Positions 1 to 12,964 of a DNA stretch of 64,000 nucleotides are shown here, piece after piece. The notes below the pieces were generated by a model. The model was not told the DNA's origin. It made no database searches and worked only from the letters and a program-made list of their open reading frames with translations. The DNA is from Chamaea fasciata (lineage: Eukaryota; Chordata; Aves; Passeriformes; Sylviidae), in the NCBI GenBank assembly GCA_029207755.1, contig JARCOQ010000006.1, positions 71,026,093 to 71,090,092 on the forward strand, read 5' to 3'. Position 1 is the stretch's first letter. The number at the start of each line of letters is the position of its first letter. A program made the translations under genes and the position numbers.

Positions 1-1890
1 CACCCGCGCCCATTCCCCTATCACACACACTTTTGCTGAGCCCAGCGTTACCCTTCTTCCACAGCTGCATCACTTCTTTTCCCCAAAATCTAGTCTTAGT
101 TGTTGCTTGTGCATTAGAAAAGTATTTTTTGTGCTCTTCCTCTCAATGAGATCTACGTTTTCAACGTATTAGGAATTCTCATGCGAGTACTTGAATTTTC
201 TCCAGGTGGAAGAAACAACGCCAGATTTAGTCAGTCCAACTCTTTCCTTTGACAAATTACTCTTTGTCCCCGTTGCTTTCTCTTTGAGTCATCCTGGACC
301 ATCTGACTCATGTGCAAGCATCAGAGATGTCTGATCACTGGAAATCAACGTGAAATCACTTCCAAGTGTGCTGATAGCCTGACTGCAGCAATCCTCATAA
401 CTGAGTGTCCCTGTAGACTGTCCCCGCTGAGCTGTCCTGACCGTGCCTTCCTCAGTGAATGGGTCCGTGCTGACATTCTTCCACTCCACACAAGGTGAAG
501 AAAAGCCTCCTGTGGAGAGTTGCACCTCCTAGAATGAGGCGCTGTGACAAATGCCAAGTGACTGAGGTACAAAGCTGAAAAGTAAAAGGCAAAATGAGGA
601 AATACAATCTGCTCCTGTTTGGGAACTGTAAGGGAACTGTCATACCCTAGAGTGGCCTAAGAAAGAAGTGATTCCCTTCAGTTTCAAAATTCCTGCCGCT
701 GAGTTTACAGTGGAACGTGTTCCCCATTAGTGTAGGTTACATTTCGACCACTGCTTTGTATGGGGGCCCTCACGAAAGGAGGAGCTACCTTTTAATCATC
801 AGATTATTTAAAGTGACCCAGATCCAGAGAGCAAGGATTAGATAAATCAGTCCTCCCCCAAGCTGATTTTGTTATTTAAAAGCCCTCCGGTTTCCTTTCC
901 TCGACATCCTGCTCTAAGCGCATTGGGAACACTTTAGCCAAGCAATATTTTTGCTCGATGTTCCCCCCCGTTATGGTCACCACTCCCTAGGTCAACGTGC
1001 AGGAGAGGCTGTTGTGACTGCTCAAGCATTCTCATCCAGACCTCCCACCCGATGGAAGCAATCCTTAGAGCGGCGCCTTTCCAGCCCCGATGCGCGCTCC
1101 GTGAGCGCCCGCGTTCCGTGTTACCGCAAAAGCAAAGGGAGGATTTAGGTGATTCTCAGAGAAGTGAGCAGCTTGTCTCTGTCACGATGCCCTAGGATTT
1201 GCTTCACCGGGGATTGCTCTCCCCATGGGTTGTAAGGATAATCTAACCTTTGGAACGGAGCGCATTTTGTGGAGTATTTGCTACTCCATTATGACAAAAG
1301 GTTTTAATTCCGCCGACAGGGCTTTCTGCTTTTATGCCAATATATTTAGAGAGGCAGATTTTCAGCTGCTGCGTGTCAAGAGGAGTCATTTAGCCACCGT
1401 TGGTCATTGCTAATGTAATAAAGGGGCAGGCCCATTATTTTTTCACTGGAAGGGAAAAAAATGGGAAGAAATGCCTTCTGGAGGATAATATGGATTTTGG
1501 GAGATGTAAACAAAAGTAATACGTTGAGAAGAATGAAAAAACCCAAATGCTTCAATAAACACTGAAAACGAACCGAAAATATTTACAGTATATATCTTAG
1601 TCAATTTACTGCTACGAAAGGATGAATGGTCCAGATGGAAAGATTCTGATTGAAACAAGAAGTGGGGTTTTTTTTCAGTCAATAATTCTTAGAACACACT
1701 AGCTTTAGGAGACTGCAGGAACTCAAGAGGTCAGTCGGAAGGGTAAGGGCTCAGCAAACCAACACACCGTATTTCTCCCCTGCTGGGATGATGCAGTGGT
1801 GACTGTGAGAACCAGGCAGTGCAAATGTTGGCCATGGATATTTATGAGTGTGGGGATGACTGAGCCACAACCAAATACGTAGAAACATTT

Positions 1891-1907
1891 GTTGTTGTTG
1901 TTGTTTT
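1891..1907. repeat. (GTT)5 microsatellite
   Basis: Five GTT units followed by T, in an intron. Short and probably only mildly polymorphic. Confidence 0.85.
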
Positions 1908-4900
1908 AGCCCAGTATTGTCTTCCTTCCAGCTCTCGGCCACACCAAATAAATGGATGCTTTCAGGACTGCTTTTCCCCTTGCCATGTTTCAGAAGGCAA
2001 ACCTCAGATGCAGTTTTGGATGAGTGCCCAGATTCAAATCTGAGACTCTTCCCTGACCAAGCCTTTGGGCCCTCACCTGTGCCCAGTATCAAGGTGGTGT
2101 TTTCTTGTGCACGACCGATCTGTTCTCGTCCCGTTCTTCTCCATCAGCTCCATTTCTATTACAGGCTCCCTTGGTGTAAGAATGCCATTCCCAGAGCACA
2201 GACCATCTTGATTTCTGCCTGGCCGTGTTTCAGGCACTGTTATTACTTTGCTGTTCTTGAGGAAAAGAAATTGTGATCTTTGAAGCTGCAGAAATAGAAT
2301 ATTTGTGCTCTTTAAACTCAGCATCTGGGCTCGGAAGTGTCTTTGCCTCACGCTTCCCCAGAGAGGGGCCTTGCAGTGGGGAGGCAGCAGGTGTCACATA
2401 CGTGGTGCTGCTCTCGGAGTCCTGGGTGATCCCTCATGAATGAATTTGCCAAGTTTTTCACAGCCCAGGCAGCATCATTTATCCATAGGCTTTGTCATGA
2501 TTGCCACGGTGTAAGTTTAGAGTGGCAAACGCTATTTATATTACCAGGGAATTCGTGGGACAGCTGAAGGGGTGGTGCTATTTCCAGTGCAGGCTTCTGT
2601 GTCACTACATTTAAAAAAGAAATATTTATTACAAGTTAGTTTATCATCTGCTCTCTCAAACAAGTAAATACTCTTAATTTTTTTTTTACTGTTTGGACCA
2701 GTTCAGTGTCCAGCCTCCTTAAATCCAGTCGTTTTTATCTTGTTCCTGACTACCTTTCTCACCCTGAATCCATGGCGCTCTGTAGGCCTCAGCATCTGCC
2801 ATGTGTGATGGATGCAAGAATTGTCATCTAAACAACTGGCTGATTCTTCTGGGGGATTTTACAGCAGGTCAGAGTGTAGGAGCTTTCTTCCCCCTTAGGG
2901 ATGTGCCACTCCACATCCTGCATTTCCATGTGCTCAGATACTTACATCTAATCTCTGTGTCATCCTTACCAGCACTTTCCAGCTTTGTTATAAAAGGAAG
3001 TGATAGCCCAGGCAAGTGGATGTATAATGCACTGCTCGCCTGGAGGAGTGGAGGAGAGATTCTGCTCTGAAAACACGTGGTGCTTTCGTCAGAAATCCAC
3101 AGCATTTCGTTGGGTTGTGGATGTATCGAAAAGGTGTTTTCACTGAACCTCTCTCGTAATGCGGATATAGGAGCTCTTGATTTGAACATGCCCAATCTTT
3201 CTTCAGAGCAGCCCGCTTCCTGTTGACTGCACGACAAAGTGATATTCCTTAGGCACCTTAAAATTAAATTATATGGGTTTCCCTTTATCTTATCCCTTTA
3301 TCTTCACAAATGTCGTGGTTGCTGTTAGATTGAATGCAAATACAGATGTCATAGTTCAATTATTTATGAGATCTTTTTTTCATGAAAAAGAGTATGGATT
3401 ATCTGTTTCATGGAAAATATATTTTAATGGAAAAAGGAATATGAAGGTGAATAATTGTTCAAGTTACTGCTGTGTTAAAATCCTGGATTTTGATGTAAGC
3501 TAAGAGCACCAAAAAAGAGACTTCAAACAATTAACATAGCTACCTTGATCTATCCTCAATTCACCCTTTTATACAGAGAATCTTTCCTGCTCGGATATAA
3601 TCCTCTTATGAAGGGTTTATTTATAGACTGGCTGGAAATAATGCTCCGAGCGCAATGCTCTGAGCAAAGCTCCCAGAATTGTGATATTGATGGTTCTGTC
3701 AAGATGTGTACTTTGAATTTAGCTTGCAGATTGCATTTATTTGTCCCCCTCATATTTCATTGATTCCAGTTAGTTTGTTGCTTGGATTGTTGGAGGATTT
3801 TTCACTGAGTCATGGCAGGGCTGAGGATGGAAGACACCTCTGGGGCTCATCTTGTCCCCTCCTCTGCTTGAACAAGGTCACCCACAGCCAGCTGCCCAGG
3901 AGTGTGTCCTGGTTTTTTTGAGTATTTCCAAGGATGGACGCTCTGAGTAACCTGTGCCAATGCTTGGTCCCCCTCATAGTAAAAAAGTGATGCTCAGTTT
4001 GTGCCCACTGCTTCTGTTCTTTTCCTTCCCTGCGTAACGTTCGCCTATTTGAGATAGAATGACCTTTGCTGGAGGTATTTCCTCTTCTGCAGACATTCCT
4101 GGCAACTGGGATAAGGAAACCAGTGCCTGCAGGTAGAACTGCGAAGGTGAGGCGTAGGTGTCACCGGTTTAGACTGGTACCGGTAGAAAATGGGGAAAAC
4201 ACGTGAATTGTCTGTTGCTGAATAAAGATTTAGATCAGGAACTTACTGTTCTTGTTGAAAGGGAGCAATATTCTGAAGAATAGAAAAAACCATGAAACAG
4301 GTCTTGAACTCGAAAGCCCCCCAAATGTTCATGGTCTTACTGCACGAAACAGTATTTTAGCAGAGGACCTTGAGTCACACGGATTTTCTAAATGTGTGTG
4401 AGCTGTTTGATGAATAATCTAAGCTTGTCTCAGCCTTGTCTCATCCTTCATGTCAATATCTGTTTTTATTGAGTAAAACCAAGTAGAAATGAGCATTTGC
4501 ATGTAAACCATTGGATGAGGGGCCAGTTTTCTTCTCTTTCCTGGTAATCTCTGTCATCTGATGGGATCTTAAGCAGTTCCTGGGGGCCTATAAAAGAAAA
4601 TAGTTACGTTCGTCTGGGTTTATGGTAACTATTCAGTCAAAGGGTATGTTGCTAACTCTCATGAATCCTCCTCAAACAGGCAAAATGTAGAGATCATATG
4701 ACTCTATTTTATCTTTTCTTATCAGTATGAAAAAAAATATATATTCCTATATATATGTGGACATAAGGTGTATGCATTCTGTAGGTATATGGAGACTGAA
4801 GTCCACAGCTAACAGCTCAGTCCTGCATGCAAAGGGGAACCTTGGTTCCTTGAAAGCCTGCCGTGAAATAAACCTCCACCAAGCCATAGAACTGCATGAT

Positions 4901-7129
4901 TTTCTCAGCACTCTAATAATCCCTCTGCTTCTTCAGCCTGTGTTCTTCATTAGGGCTCGGGGACAATTTAATGATACAAATTCTGAGTCATATATAGACT
5001 TGCCAATTTACATTAATAGCTTGAAGAATCATTTGAGAGCTACTCATTTTCTCCAATTAGCCAGTAAATCAGTGGATGTAGTAGAAAGAATGGAATATGA
5101 AATACACTCTGTTTAGTGATGATTTCTCATTTTGACTTTATATTATAGCGGTAAACATCTTGCAGTACACATTTGTGGGGGTAATGAAATTGGAGTATTC
5201 CGTCCTTTACCAGGAGTACTCTGATGAAACCATTGTTGGAAAATGAATGTTATATATCATTACACAATTAATTTTGATTTTTTCAGATGATGCACCCAAC
5301 CTAAACATACAGACAGAACATGATAGCACAGCTGGGCTTTACGGGAAAGACAAACGTAGTGCAGTTCTCCTTTTCCAGGTCACAGTTGGCATTCTTCCTT
5401 TAATTCTGGATGGCATGGGAGCATAAACTGCAGGGAAATTTATTGAAATAAAAAAGTGCCCACCACTGGCCCAAGAAACTTGCTGAGTGCTATTTCATAT
5501 GCTAAAGGGAGAGGTCAGTCTCGCTTGCAGTATGGCCATGGAGAATCATTTCCCGGTATGTCAGGGATTCAGCAGGAGACACTTCAGGATAATGAAGCAA
5601 AAGTCAAGGGGAAGTGTTTTCTTTAGTTTGGGGAGCTATGGGATTTTGAGCTTTGACCCATCTCTAGAAGCAGAACAGAGAGGTGAAGTGTTGGTGTACA
5701 GATCTTAGCAACTAAAAGCTGAGAAACTGGGAAGGGGATTTTAGATTGACAGAAGGAAAGGAAACTTGGGGAAGGGTCTAGTTTTTGTGGCATTTCTATT
5801 GAGGAAGTGCAGGACTGGCTGAGAGAGAAACCTGCTGTGGAGGAGACAGAGAGACAGGCACATCACAGAAACCTCGTGGGTGGGAAGGAGGTTGGAACAC
5901 CTGGGGTCCAGCGGCCAGGGGAGAAGGAAGAGCTCCAGCAGGGCTAGCCTGTAATCCCGCTGGGCACAGCTCTGCCAAGGAGAGCAGGCATATTGGGAAT
6001 CCTAAAATAGGACTTTCCTGGCCGAGGGCCAGGACTGTTGCAGATGGGGACACTGCAATTAGAAGCTCTGAAACCAGAGCTTCGCTGAAAGCAGACTGAG
6101 CAAGCAGACTTCTCCCTGCCAGCAGACAAAGTCAGGCTTGACCTTGCCAGGGGGAGAAGTTCAGGGGAATCTTTTCCAGCGTGTCTGGTAAAAGGCAGTT
6201 TCTCACATTGCATGCTGTAATTCCCAAAATGAGCCAGATTTCAGCAAAATATATACAGTAGTTTCAGACTATAAATAGAGCCTGAAGGAAAACAGAGATA
6301 CTATGACTTGATGTGCAAGAATTTTTTTCTCCTAATTGCTCTAGTTTCAGGTGTGATCATAGCGCAGGTATGATAGAACGGGCACTCTTCTGGATGTCTG
6401 TGTAGAAAAACATGTAGTATTTCTTGGTATTAAAAGGTCATGAAGTCATGGACGCATTGTTTATAGTCTCCTAATCCAGGATTTATTGTCCTAGTTCTGT
6501 TCCACAACCATAGGGACTTGAGTTGATTAAAAAAATAAGATTCTTCGAAGCTTTTAAGCAAATTGATTTACTGTGGCTTGAATGCTGTCATATTCACCCA
6601 ATTCAGTGGCTGTGACCCTTGTGATATTCCGAGCTGGAAGGATTTTCCAAACTGCATGTATTACATTTGAAAGATTAGACCTTACCACTAAAATGCTGAT
6701 GAGGAGAGTGGAAAATTACTACGACTTCTCCCTCGTGGTCTTGCCACGTTGGTTCTTTCCGGACTGGGAAGGAAAGCTGGAGCAGTGAGCCAGCTCGGTT
6801 ACCTGCAGCTTCCTCTGTGCTGTTCCCTACAACTGCATTGGAAAACAACCCAATCTGTTCCTAATTCCCTCTGCCAGCTCATGCCTCTGCCTGGCAATGC
6901 CCTGCACCTTCCCAGTTACTCGGTGAACAGCTTTCCTTCGTTTTAGATTGTGATGGGGTCTCTTATCTCCCCCTCCCTGTTAAGAGCAGTCTGAGCAGCA
7001 GCCGGGAGACCAGAGGTCCCTGAGTCCCCAGCTCCTTCCCCAGAGGGGGCATGGGAGAGGCTGGCTCTGTGTGCTTCCAGTTTGCTGCCTGGTTTTAGCA
7101 GTGATTTGGGAGGAGGAAAGTTGCCTGTT

Positions 7130-7200
7130 GGCCTGACCTTATTGTTAAGAGGCTTTTCTTGATGTCTAACCTGAATTTTCCCTCCAGCAGCCTTGTAAAC
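7130..7200 (-). mobile_element. Possible old CR1 LINE fragment
   Basis: The stretch containing cttgatgtctaacctgaatt followed by pyrimidine-rich sequence resembles the reverse complement of a common internal segment of avian CR1 (a TCTAACCT-type block). The match is from memory, short and diverged. It may be coincidental. Confidence 0.3.
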
Positions 7201-9124
7201 TCTGCTTTTTTTTTTATTGTTTGTTTGTTTTGTTTTAGGCATCATGATCATGCAGAACAGACCTTCCCCCTTCCCTTTTGAGACTGTTTTCCTTCACTTT
7301 GCCCTTTCCAGCTGGAGCACCACCTTTTATTAGTCTTTTCTCAAAGAAAGATAGCTTCCCTAGGGAGATATATTTTTGTGCCAGTACAAGGGTTGTCTTT
7401 ATTACAGCAGAATGAGCTCCTTGACCAGTGACCAGTCTCTGGAAGACTGCAGTGACCTTCAGGGCCTTTTCTGCAGAGTTCTTCTCTAACTTATCATTCC
7501 CTCTGTGCGCAGTTTATTTTTCCAGCAGAAATGCAGAAACTTGTGTTTGTCCCTACTCCATTACCTTTCTAGGTCTTTTGGCCATGGTTTCAGATGATGA
7601 TCCTGTGGTGTGATGGGCCTGCAGACCACGGTGGTCACACTATCTGTGGCTATAATAAGAGTCCATCATTTGAATGATTTCTGAGAATGTTGGATACTAA
7701 CTGACTCCTGTGCAAAGCCACTCAAAATACATCCCCCAGGTTTTGGCGTTGAGCTGCCGTTAAGTGTTCTCTGGGCGCCGATTTTAAATTCCGCGTGCCA
7801 AGGTTGTCGATGGAAATGCCGGAATATTAAGCAAAGCAGCATTAAAAGATTTGCTGCAACTTTTATGGCAGATCTCACATTACATCCACAATATAAATTA
7901 TGTTTATCGCCTGAACAGTCCTCTGCATTTGTAAACACAGAGGGGGGTTGTAAAGACATCAGTTGTACAATCTCTGTAGTATCTAGTGACTGAAAAATGG
8001 GATTTCATTTAATTAGGAAATTATTGGAATGTTTTCCACAGCAGGTTTCCTAAAAAGAATAATATTGGATTCTCTGATCCGAGGTTTTTAGTTGTCGTCA
8101 TATTTGTATTAATTTTGGTTGCTTTTGTGAATGCACAACCCTGTTATTCAGTGTGACAGCACACAAGATATTAAAAAATCAAATAAATTGCATGTTTTAC
8201 AAACTACAAACTAGGGTTTTTTCTGGTTAAAAGTGACATTTCAAGCCAAAAGTATAGGCGATTATGTTCTCTTATGTTACATAGTAATCTACAGAAAACT
8301 GAGGAATTTTCTAAGGTCTTCTTAGAAATCCTAAAAACTCTTACAAATAAATTATTGGTCAGGCAGACAGCTCGCTTCCATGCCTTTCTTTCATCAAGAT
8401 TTTGTAGGTAATGAATTACAATTGTTTGCATTAAAATACTTTATTGTGAAGGAAGAAGTCACATTTCTACCGTAGATTGGTTGGCTTAGAATATAATTTT
8501 TTAAAATTATGTTTTATCCAGGGCAAATCCTTTGAATAAATTTAGGTCATTTTAATATATGTTTTTTACGAAATGCTGGCTGAAGCTGCCGTATAGTCAG
8601 AAATGCAGTTGTTCCTTTGCAGTCATAAATCACAAAGCACCCTTTATGTCGGATGCTTTGCGATGTTTTATGCATTACAAAATTTTACATGGCATGTTAA
8701 GCCTTTGCCATCTCTACCGAGCTTGTCAGAAGGTCTGGACTTCATGGTCTCCAGGGGATGACGTCTTCGGTTAAGTAAATGTAATAAATGGAAGAAACTC
8801 TTGCTTTCCTGTCAGCTTGCATAAAACTTTATTGCCAGCTTTACATCCCTGAGCATTATCAGCAAGGAATAGCTGTATTAATAATTAGTGCGTCCATTGC
8901 TTCCTTAGAATACGTCAGAAGAAAATGAGTGTGAAAGCATGGAGAGTTCTGTGGGTTTAAATGACATTGAACGTGACTTTATTAAGGGAAAAATACAAGC
9001 CAGTTCTTCTTACATTCAATTGCAAGAACGCAAATGCATTTTTAGCTGCGTGTCCGTTTGTGGTTCGTCACTGTTGGCACGTGTCGTTTCCAAGTGACAC
9101 TGTTTTCTCCTGTGTCCCTCCTAG

Positions 9125-9223
9125 AATGGCTTTACTCCTTTGTACATGGCAGCTCAAGAGAACCACATCGAGGTGGTGAAATATCTCCTGGAGAATGGAG
9201 CCAACCAAAGCACAGCTACCGAG
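9125..9223 (+). CDS. ANK2: ANK2 exon, ankyrin repeat 4
   Basis: A 99-bp, phase-0 exon encoding one complete 33-residue repeat that starts [18 protein letters not shown] and ends NQSTATE. It shows the canonical repeat pattern: a beta-hairpin with G at position 2 and TPL at 4-6, then two helices with a KYLLENGA turn. Y replaces the usual H at position 7, as I recall for repeat 4 of all vertebrate ankyrins. The acceptor is tgtccctcctag and the donor GAG|gtgagg. N-terminal repeats of the membrane-binding domain help form the first groove for membrane-protein ligands. A start codon call at an internal Met here would be wrong, because the frame is open through the splice acceptor. Confidence 0.97.
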
Positions 9224-9356
9224 GTGAGGGCGTTTTCTCATATTTCCCTTTGCCCGTGTGTTCAGATGAGTGGAAGTCCGAAGTGTGTGGGCTGTGTCCA
9301 GAGGACTTGTCTGTGTCAATTGGCACCAACAGGTAGTTGCTAGCAGGCTTCCTTTT

Positions 9357-9425
9357 AGAATCACGGAGTTGTTTAGGTTGGGAAACCCCTGTCCGATTGA
9401 GTCCAGCCATTAACGCAGCACCTGG
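9357..9425 (-). mobile_element. CR1 LINE fragment, 3' end, antisense
   Basis: agaatcacggagttgtttag and the following gattgagtccagccattaac match, in reverse orientation, the tail of avian CR1 elements, whose complement reads roughly AGAATCAT...GGTTGGAAA...GAGTCCAACC.TTAAC.CAGCAC. The piece is truncated and clearly diverged. No open reading frame remains. Confidence 0.6.
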
Positions 9426-9464
9426 TTCTTTGGGATTTTAGTTCAATTCAGAAGTGCTGAGGCT

Positions 9465-9530
9465 CTCTGTGGTGGTGGGTTCACAGAACCGTCTGGGAGG
9501 TCACCTGCTCCAGCCTCTTGCTGCTGTTCC
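9465..9530 (-). mobile_element. Possible second CR1-like fragment, antisense
   Basis: The stretch tcacagaaccgtctgggagg followed by tcacctgctccagcctcttg resembles the CR1 internal block GGAGGTCAYCTRGTCCAACC in the same orientation as the neighbouring fragment. The two could be parts of one broken insertion. Confidence 0.4.
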
Positions 9531-10536
9531 CCTAAGTTACACTGATTCTGAGGCTCTCCTGTGACTCGGTGTAACTCGTGAGCGTTCGTTATCGGCTGTG
9601 ACCAGTGTAAACTGGAAACCAAGTGGCTGACAAGGATTGTATCCCTGAGCTTGGCAGGCTGTTTTCTCCACGGACGCTTTACTCCTGCTGCTGGACCATG
9701 TGGGTGTAAATAGACACAGGGGTGGTATTAACTGGGGATCAGGATTGTAAACCTGCTCCGTTAGGAGAGACACCTAAGTTGGAGAGAGGAGACTCCATCT
9801 CAAGAGGAACTGAATCCCACAAGCCTCCTTCTGCGTTTGAGGGGGTTTGGGGGCAATGGAGAAAACTCCTTGGTCATTAGGACTGTGCTCATCCTGATTG
9901 CTCCTTCTGCCAAATGTTCTTTGTCCTAGCCAAGGGAGTGAGTGCACAGGCTCTGTGCTGCAAAGTGTGTCATCTTCCTGTTTGCTCTATGGATGTGGAT
10001 GTGCCGGGAGAAGTAGCTGTAGCGAAATTCCTCTCTGGCCAGAGCTTTTGTTCATGTTTGTTGTGTTCTCTGGGCTGTCCAGGATTCCCTTTATGGTTTG
10101 CCTTCACGAGTGGATGAATTTGACATGCTGGTGCATTTATGCTCCCTCTCCTTCCCTTCAAACCTGTCAGTGTTAACAGCTGTCTTGCTGTCCCTTCCCT
10201 CAGTGGACACTGTACTGTTTGATGACAGCTCATAAAATAATCCCCTCGTAGATGTGGCGATCACATTACATGTCAGCTTTCTGAAATACAAAATCCCATA
10301 GGATTGCCAGGCAACGTGGCAGAAACACACTCCTTTGAAGGAGCCAGGTGGAACTGGGGCTCTCCAGGAGCCCAGCCCTGCTGCGGCCCACAGTCACCTG
10401 CTGGCAGCCAGCTCCCAGTAACTCCTGCTGGCTGGGAATTCATCCGTTTTACAAGAATTGTGAGATGGTTGTCGTTCACGTGGTCTCTGTTTGAACGCAG
10501 ACATCCACAGAACTCACGCTGTAGTCAGATTTTATT

Positions 10537-10550
10537 AAAAAAAAAAAAAA
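10537..10550. repeat. A14 homopolymer
   Basis: Fourteen A residues after TTTATT, followed by purine-rich sequence. Intronic. Confidence 0.9.
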
Positions 10551-12229
10551 GACAGAGGAGAAAAAATAAAATATATTGCTGCCCTGACCCTGACTCCAAA
10601 TTTGTCTCATCAGACAGATCAGTGTAGTTTGTAAAGTAAAGGCTCTTGACCGCTGTACTGCTTAACTAGGCCAGTTGTAGGTTCAGGTCTTGCTGATGGT
10701 TTCCATGGTTGCGTGCGTGTTCCTGGAAGAAGGCCCGAGCCACCACGGCTTTCCTACTTGCCCAGGGTTCATCTCGTTAATAGGATGAAGAAATGGTACA
10801 TTCAGGAAGGTAGGATGGCAGCCTGAACTGTGGATGCTGCTGAAATACTGGGAGGAGGTCCTTCTCTTTAGCATCAAAGTTGGCCCTCCTCATGGGAGGT
10901 GAGGGAAATGAAAAGCTGTCTCCAAGCTTCAGTTTCCAGAGCCAGTAGGAGAGGGGAGGCAGAAAGAGTTGTGTCCTTCTAGAGAGAGGATGCAAGATGA
11001 AATGGTGCAAATCGAATGGATGAACTTGTCTTTGAGGCCTTGAAACTTGCGCTGCCTTTGGATTCGTTTCATTTCCTCTCACACTTCTATATGTGCAGAT
11101 AAAAAAGGAGAGTAAGGATGAGCTGGGTTTCAGAGTCTCTAATCCAGGATTTGTTCTCATGTTCCCAGAGGCAAAAGGCAAATGCATTAAGCCATTTCAA
11201 CACCTTATGTAGCCCCAATCTCAGAATAATCTTTACAGTTCAGCTGTTTTGTCAGCTGTTCCTCCCTTTTTAATTCACTGTGCAGAATTTAATCTCTATT
11301 ACAGGCAGAACCCACAGCGGTATCGCTGTTACAACGCACCTACCCACAGCTCGACGCAAAAGGGAGAGAAAGTTATTCAATTACTGAGGGGAAAAATTGC
11401 CTCGGCAATTCTTCAGATGTTTCTTTCAACACATGTTAGCTCTCATTCCTTCCTAACTTGGCCTTTATTCTTCTCTCATCTTTCCATAATCCTATTCCAA
11501 AGCAATGCTGTCCCATCTCTCATGTGGTTACGGCACACCTGTGCTTGGGGAGGATGCATGACCAGAGCGAGGGTTCAGTTTGAAATCAGAATGAAATATC
11601 TGGTGGCCCCTGCTACTTCAGCCAGGAGAGCAAGCTGCTATCATGTTATCATGGATTTTGAAGCACTGGCCATCCCAGGGACGTGTGGAGGAGCAAGACA
11701 ATTTCAAACTAATTTGGAAACAAAGCTAAAACGATGAATGGCAAACAAAGAGATTTTTCTGGTTTTCTTTTTTCCGAAAAAATATAAATAATGCAATGTT
11801 TTCCTCCTTCAAATCATGCTCCTAAACATGATCTGGATTTCTTGACTCGTGGTTCGTGTGTAACTTGGAATGGGAACAGCAGCAAACACATTTAAAACTC
11901 TTCCTTTTTGCAGAGATGCGAGATATTCAGAAACACATTCTCTCTTTATTTTTCGCATCGACACTGTTCAGTGCTCAGTAAATTTACCAAAAATGCGCTA
12001 AAAATACGCTTTGTGGCCCATTTTAAGATGAGAAGTGATTAAGAGAGATGCTGTGGAATGATCCTTTGCTTGCGCCTGACTTAAAAAAACACTGCTTGGA
12101 AGTGTAAAAGATTTTTTCAAAGCATTTCAGATGTTTGCAAGCCTTTTGAAGGTGTTTGGAAGAGTTAAAAATGTTGTGCTCCGATCTCACGTCCCTGGAG
12201 ATGGAGCGCAGAGGTGGGAAACAGCTGGG

Positions 12230-12545
12230 AGCGTGCTCCCCGAGTTGGTGTGCGCGCGCGAAGGGGCGCGGCGCGGCTCCGCGAGGCCGTCCGGCTGTGC
12301 TGAGCAGCCCCCGTTTCCTGCCCCCCAGGACGGTTTCACCCCTCTGGCTGTGGCACTGCAGCAGGGACACAACCAGGCCGTGGCCATCCTGCTGGAGAAC
12401 GACACCAAGGGCAAGGTGCGGCTGCCGGCGCTGCACATCGCCGCCAGGAAGGACGACACCAAGTCGGCGGCGCTGCTGCTGCAGAACGACCACAACGCCG
12501 ATGTGCAGTCCAAGGTAACGGGGCGGGCTGCGGGCCCGGGGGCAG
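12230..12545. other. CpG-dense block over the repeat 5/6 exon
   Basis: Positions 12241-12300 alone contain about a dozen CpG dinucleotides, including a gcgcgcg run. High GC continues through the exon and about 30 bases past its donor. Flanking intron is AT-rich. It could be an intragenic CpG island, an alternative promoter or a GC-biased gene-conversion hotspot. No TATA box or first exon was recognised. Confidence 0.6.
12329..12514 (+). CDS. ANK2: ANK2 exon, ankyrin repeats 5 and 6
   Basis: A 186-bp, phase-0 exon encoding 62 residues. Repeat 5 begins [18 protein letters not shown] and ends DTKGKVRLP. Repeat 6 follows as a 29-residue unit starting [18 protein letters not shown] and ending NADVQSK. 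Repeat 6 lacks the usual N-terminal hairpin residues, with RLP standing in for xGxTP, so this exon is 12 bp short of two standard repeats. Repeat 5 has AVAL in place of LHxAA. These irregularities are features of the family, as I recall, and not damage. The acceptor is ccccccag and the donor AAG|gtaacg. Third codon positions are strongly GC-rich, matching the surrounding CpG-dense DNA. Confidence 0.97.
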
Positions 12546-12964
12546 CTCCTTGAAATCCCTGCATCCTCACGGGGCAACGGAACTGCTCCGGCGGGAAAGG
12601 ACAGCTTGCTCCACCAGTATCACCAGTAATACCTTTAAGTTTGCGGCGTTAAGTTACGCGGTAATTACGGAGCGCTCATTTTTTCACTTTTTAGTTATGC
12701 CTCCCATTTCTTTGGTAACCGGCTTTTTCTCGTTGTTTGCAAACCGGAAGGCACTGGAACGGGAGCAGAGCCACTGCTTCCCTATTAAACAGGACACTGG
12801 TTTGTTGCCCACGGGAACATAGGTTGCGTTTAAAGTTAATGCATGCTTGAATGGCTTTTCCCATAATTAACAGCGTAACTCATTTCAGAAAAAGCAACAT
12901 AGTTCTTCGTTTTGCGGCCAGTCTTTAATGTTGTTCCTCTTTTTCCCAAACCATGCTGCATCAG
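12515..12964 (+). other. ANK2: Intron before the 24-nt microexon
   Basis: 450 bp with GT and AG ends. The GC-rich start gives way to AT-rich sequence. It contains one TGCATG motif 120 bases upstream of the microexon. Confidence 0.93.
12840..12845 (+). promoter_or_regulatory. TGCATG (possible Rbfox splicing element)
   Basis: An exact TGCATG (in context TGCATGC) lies 120 nt upstream of the 24-nt exon. Upstream Rbfox sites are generally linked to exon skipping. A hexamer can occur by chance, so this is only suggestive. Confidence 0.3.

Larger units (their letters stand above)
1..9124 (+). other. ANK2: Intron preceding the repeat 4 exon (5' end outside window)
   Basis: No exon encoding repeats 1-3 is seen, so this is taken as the 3' part of the intron before repeat 4. 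It is mostly AT-rich unique sequence with a (GTT)5 run at 1891-1907 and a possible old minus-strand CR1 remnant near 7130-7200. The many short open frames lack splice context or recognisable domains. The intron ends with a pyrimidine-rich tract and AG at 9123-9124. Confidence 0.8.
9224..12328 (+). other. ANK2: Intron between repeat 4 and repeat 5/6 exons
   Basis: 3.1 kb. It holds two minus-strand CR1-like fragments near its start and an A14 run at 10537-10550. The last 100 bases before the acceptor are extremely CpG-rich. The open frames at 10777-11187 (minus) and 11249-11737 (plus) have no recognisable domain. Confidence 0.9.

Noticed and set aside
4160..4186. Two ACCGGT hexamers near each other
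   Set aside because: Each is a short self-palindrome. There is no longer stem or repeat unit around them.
6640..6660. GFSKLHV, ankyrin-like heptapeptide in the first intron
   Set aside because: Only G, F, L, H and V fit. There is no TP pair, no acceptor or donor in suitable phase, and a stop follows shortly. Probably chance.
12023..12577. 184-codon minus-strand open frame
   Set aside because: Antisense of the GC-rich repeat 5/6 exon. High GC lowers stop frequency.
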